Source: Thioalkalivibrio sp.
GTDB taxonomy: Bacteria; Pseudomonadota; Gammaproteobacteria; Ectothiorhodospirales; Ectothiorhodospiraceae
NCBI GenBank assembly: GCA_007120155.1
Contig: SKOF01000349.1
Coordinates: 1-6,435, forward strand
DNA length: 6,435 nucleotides
Direction of reading: 5' to 3'
A program made the position numbers and the translations under genes. Shown here piece by piece: positions 4,609 through 6,435 of the stretch. Position 1 is the first letter of the stretch, and each line of letters opens with the position of its first letter. The notes under the pieces were generated by a model. The model worked only from the letters and a program-made list of their open reading frames with translations. It was not told where the DNA came from and searched no databases.

Positions 4609-6435
4609 CCGTCAGCGTGTCCACCGGGTGGCACAGCGCCAGCGCGGCCGCCAGTGAGAACGTCGCCACGAAGGCCCGGGCGTCGTCGACCCCGAAGCTG
4701 ATGTGGCAGCGGTCGGTGCCGGGTTCGTGTGCAAGGCCGGCACAGAACTCGATGCCCCGGCTGATGAAATGGAACGGCTCGGACAGGGAGGAGATGCGCA
4801 GTCCCTTGTCCAGGTGCACGAAACGGTGCAGGTAGACGCGCCTGCCGCCGGGCAGAACGGTCACCTCGTGGACCAGACAGAGCCAGCCGCCCGGTACGGC
4901 CAGGGCCTGCGAGCCGCCGCGCAGATGATCCAGGGCCAGCGGCGGGTGATGCCTCCCGATCTCCCGGGCCTGCCGGGTGTCGAAGTCGTATTGCAGGATC
5001 ACCGTGGGGTCGCATCCGTAGACGAAGCAAAGCGCCCCGTCACGCACCAGCGGCATCCAGTTCTTCTGGTGCAGGTGGGCGTTGTAGCTTCGTTCGGGAT
5101 GCACGGCGGTCACGCGTCCGTCGGGTTCGATGTCCAGGAGTGCGATCTCGCACCGCGCCCGGGGATCCCGGTCGCGGACCGTGCAGGTGGCGTGGAGCCT
5201 GCCGTTCAGGGAGAAGAGCCGGCAGTCCTCGAAGCCGCGAATCCGTGAACCGGCCGCCGGCGGAACCGGTGCATCATCCACGACGACGCGGCTCCCGGTG
5301 ATCGACAGGTCCCCGGACAGGGTCACCAGCACGTTGCGTGAGCGAATGACCCCGCCCGGGTCGTTGATCACATAGCGGCCGTCGTCCGCGATGGTGTAAT
5401 TGACACAGCGCACCATGGCCAGCATCCCGCAGCCGTGCAGGCAGAGCGAGGGGTTCATCGGGTGATCGCCTTCGTCGGTGGGCAAGCGGAGTTCACGGAT
5501 CGACAGCCCGGGCAGCAGGTCCGCGGCCGGCCTGGCGTAGTGGGGCGCGTTGCGCCGGGCCGTGTCGCGGATCTCCCCCGGTACCTCCCGGGAGACCGAC
5601 AGCGCGTGGCAATGCCGCCGGCCCGCCTCCCGGCGGGCGGGATCCCCGCAGTAGAAACCGGAGATGCCCATCTCGTGGGGGAAGCCCCAGGTGTACGCGC
5701 GGTTGTCGATGAACAGCACGTCGTCGTGGGGATAGGGGATCGCGATGCCGGTCTCGCATGCCGACATGGCCGCCTCGTGGTCCCCCGCCTGGCGCAGGGC
5801 GCGGGCCAGTTCGTAGAGGGGTTCGGCACGGTGGGGCCGGCGTCGGTACGCATGGAAGGAGAGGTCGATAAAGGCGGCGCTGTCGTTCAGCCTGAGGTGA
5901 CACAGCGCCAGGCGGTGGAGGGCGTACCAGACCTCCTCCTCCCAGCCGCCGGCCTCGATCCGCTTCCGGTAGGCCTCGGCCGCGCGCGCGTACTCACCTG
6001 CATCGTAGAGGGTCTGGGCCAGGTAGAACCGGTAGCGTGCATTGTCCGGTTCCCGCCGCAGACCCGCCTCCAGAAGCCGGAGGTCGCGCGCGAGCTTGTA
6101 CTTGCGGCTCGACCCGGAGGCGTGGTCCAGGAACCACGCTCCCGCCAGACGCTCGCGTGGGGCTTCGGTCCGGAGGACCTCGTGCGTGACCCCCGCGTAG
6201 CGCGCGGGCACGTGACGTCCGAGGATGCGGAGGTTGTAGTAACTCAGGGTATTGCGTTGCAGCAGCAGGTAGGCGGGAGCGGTCAGGCGGCGGCGCAGGG
6301 CCTCGGCCGGTTCGTCCAGGCGCAGTTCCATGTCCGCGTCGCAGAACAGGATGTAGTCGAACGTCAGTTCCGTCGCGCGCCACGTCCAGGTCGAGGACCA
6401 ACCCGGCATCGTCGGTGGCGTCCCATCGGACCTGA
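4583..6435 (-). CDS. Glycosyltransferase with GT-A domain, TPR repeats and C-terminal GH130/GH43-like propeller (5' end outside window)
   Basis: The frame is open to the right edge, so the true start is not visible; residues here are numbered from the in-frame ATG at 6409. At 16-32 is TFDYILFCDADMELRLD, whose DAD matches the DxD metal/nucleotide-sugar site of GT-A (GT2-like) transferases. It is followed by acceptor-side sequence such as QRNTLSYYNLRIL and RYAGVTHEVL. Residues ~103-225 are helical TPR-like repeats (ARYRFYLAQTLYDAGEYARAAEAYRKRIE, then GGWEEEVWYALHRLA). From about 315 to the end is a five-bladed propeller resembling GH130/GH43 glycosidases and phosphorylases: NPSLCLHG, VNYTI, GFEDCRLF (392-399, keeping the ED-x-R of GH130), HQKNWMP (447-453), RGGSQ (497-501) and ISFGVDD (570-576). 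This order is known for TPR-containing glycosyltransferases. A role in surface polysaccharide assembly in the cytoplasm is likely; the sugar is unknown. It converges on, and overlaps by 26 bp, the unknown exported gene. The ~20 residues before TFDYIL look atypical and may reflect a frameshift. Confidence 0.85.
   Translation of the reverse strand, partial: RSDGTPPTMPGWSSTWTWRATELTFDYILFCDADMELRLDEPAEALRRRLTAPAYLLLQRNTLSYYNLRILGRHVPARYAGVTHEVLRTEAPRERLAGAWFLDHASGSSRKYKLARDLRLLEAGLRREPDNARYRFYLAQTLYDAGEYARAAEAYRKRIEAGGWEEEVWYALHRLALCHLRLNDSAAFIDLSFHAYRRRPHRAEPLYELARALRQAGDHEAAMSACETGIAIPYPHDDVLFIDNRAYTWGFPHEMGISGFYCGDPARREAGRRHCHALSVSREVPGEIRDTARRNAPHYARPAADLLPGLSIRELRLPTDEGDHPMNPSLCLHGCGMLAMVRCVNYTIADDGRYVINDPGGVIRSRNVLVTLSGDLSITGSRVVVDDAPVPPAAGSRIRGFEDCRLFSLNGRLHATCTVRDRDPRARCEIALLDIEPDGRVTAVHPERSYNAHLHQKNWMPLVRDGALCFVYGCDPTVILQYDFDTRQAREIGRHHPPLALDHLRGGSQALAVPGGWLCLVHEVTVLPGGRRVYLHRFVHLDKGLRISSLSEPFHFISRGIEFCAGLAHEPGTDRCHISFGVDDARAFVATFSLAAALALCHPVDTLTVSAHRAPR
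4591..4617. other. Overlapping palindromes at the convergent gene ends
   Basis: GCGCGC-GAT-GCGCGC (4591-4605) overlaps CGCTGAC-C-GTCAGCG (4603-4617), a dyad with 7-bp arms centred just after the stop codon of the plus-strand gene. Because both genes end here, RNA made from either strand could fold; a bidirectional terminator is conceivable, but there is no T-run on either side. Confidence 0.3.

Noticed and set aside
5455..6401. Other minus-strand open frames within the glycosyltransferase region
   Set aside because: They are out-of-frame shadows of the main coding frame with Arg/Pro/Gly-rich translations; only the short segment near 6370-6435 leaves a doubt, recorded as a separate finding.

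Overview
This window is a GC-rich bacterial chromosomal segment. The gene types (an NhaP2-type K+/H+ antiporter fused to RCK-C and CorC/HlyC-like domains, NnrU, an exported group 1 truncated globin) and the GTAG-footed REP-like palindromes point to a gammaproteobacterium, perhaps a free-living environmental lineage. The genus cannot be fixed from this sequence.

Layout, left to right. (1) The 3' end of a potassium/proton antiporter gene (nhaP2/cvrA type) runs in from the left edge and is followed after 12 bp by nnrU, probably in one transcript. (2) A 606-bp gene-free stretch (1539-2144) starts with a C-rich, G-poor segment holding a 14-nt tandem repeat. It continues with an array of five alternating-orientation REP-like palindromes (1662-1865, 91-bp period), then a cluster of perfect palindromes that may be regulatory. 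(3) A truncated haemoglobin gene with a signal peptide and a strong Shine-Dalgarno sequence follows, and ends in a 14-bp GC-rich hairpin. (4) After an intergenic region with a TACTCC/GGAGTA palindrome overlapping a possible -10 box, there is a six-bladed Kelch-propeller protein with a signal peptide. A second exported protein of unknown family follows 98 bp later on the same strand. (5) On the opposite strand, converging on that gene and overlapping its last 26 bp, is a large incomplete gene. It encodes a glycosyltransferase-A domain, TPR helices and a C-terminal GH130/GH43-like beta-propeller; its 5' end lies beyond the right edge.

How the genes may work together. NnrU (linked in other bacteria to nitrite/NO reduction) and the exported globin (group 1 globins bind O2/NO) share a possible nitrogen-oxide or haem theme, but the REP array separates them and they are probably different transcription units. 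The Kelch protein and its downstream neighbour look like a co-directional pair of envelope proteins. The glycosyltransferase is probably part of a separate surface-glycan locus that continues to the right. No CRISPR array, tRNA, rRNA, transposase or recognisable defence system is present. The least ordinary items are the REP array with compensatory stem changes, the exported globin with an altered distal pocket, the unknown exported protein, and the three-part glycosyltransferase.
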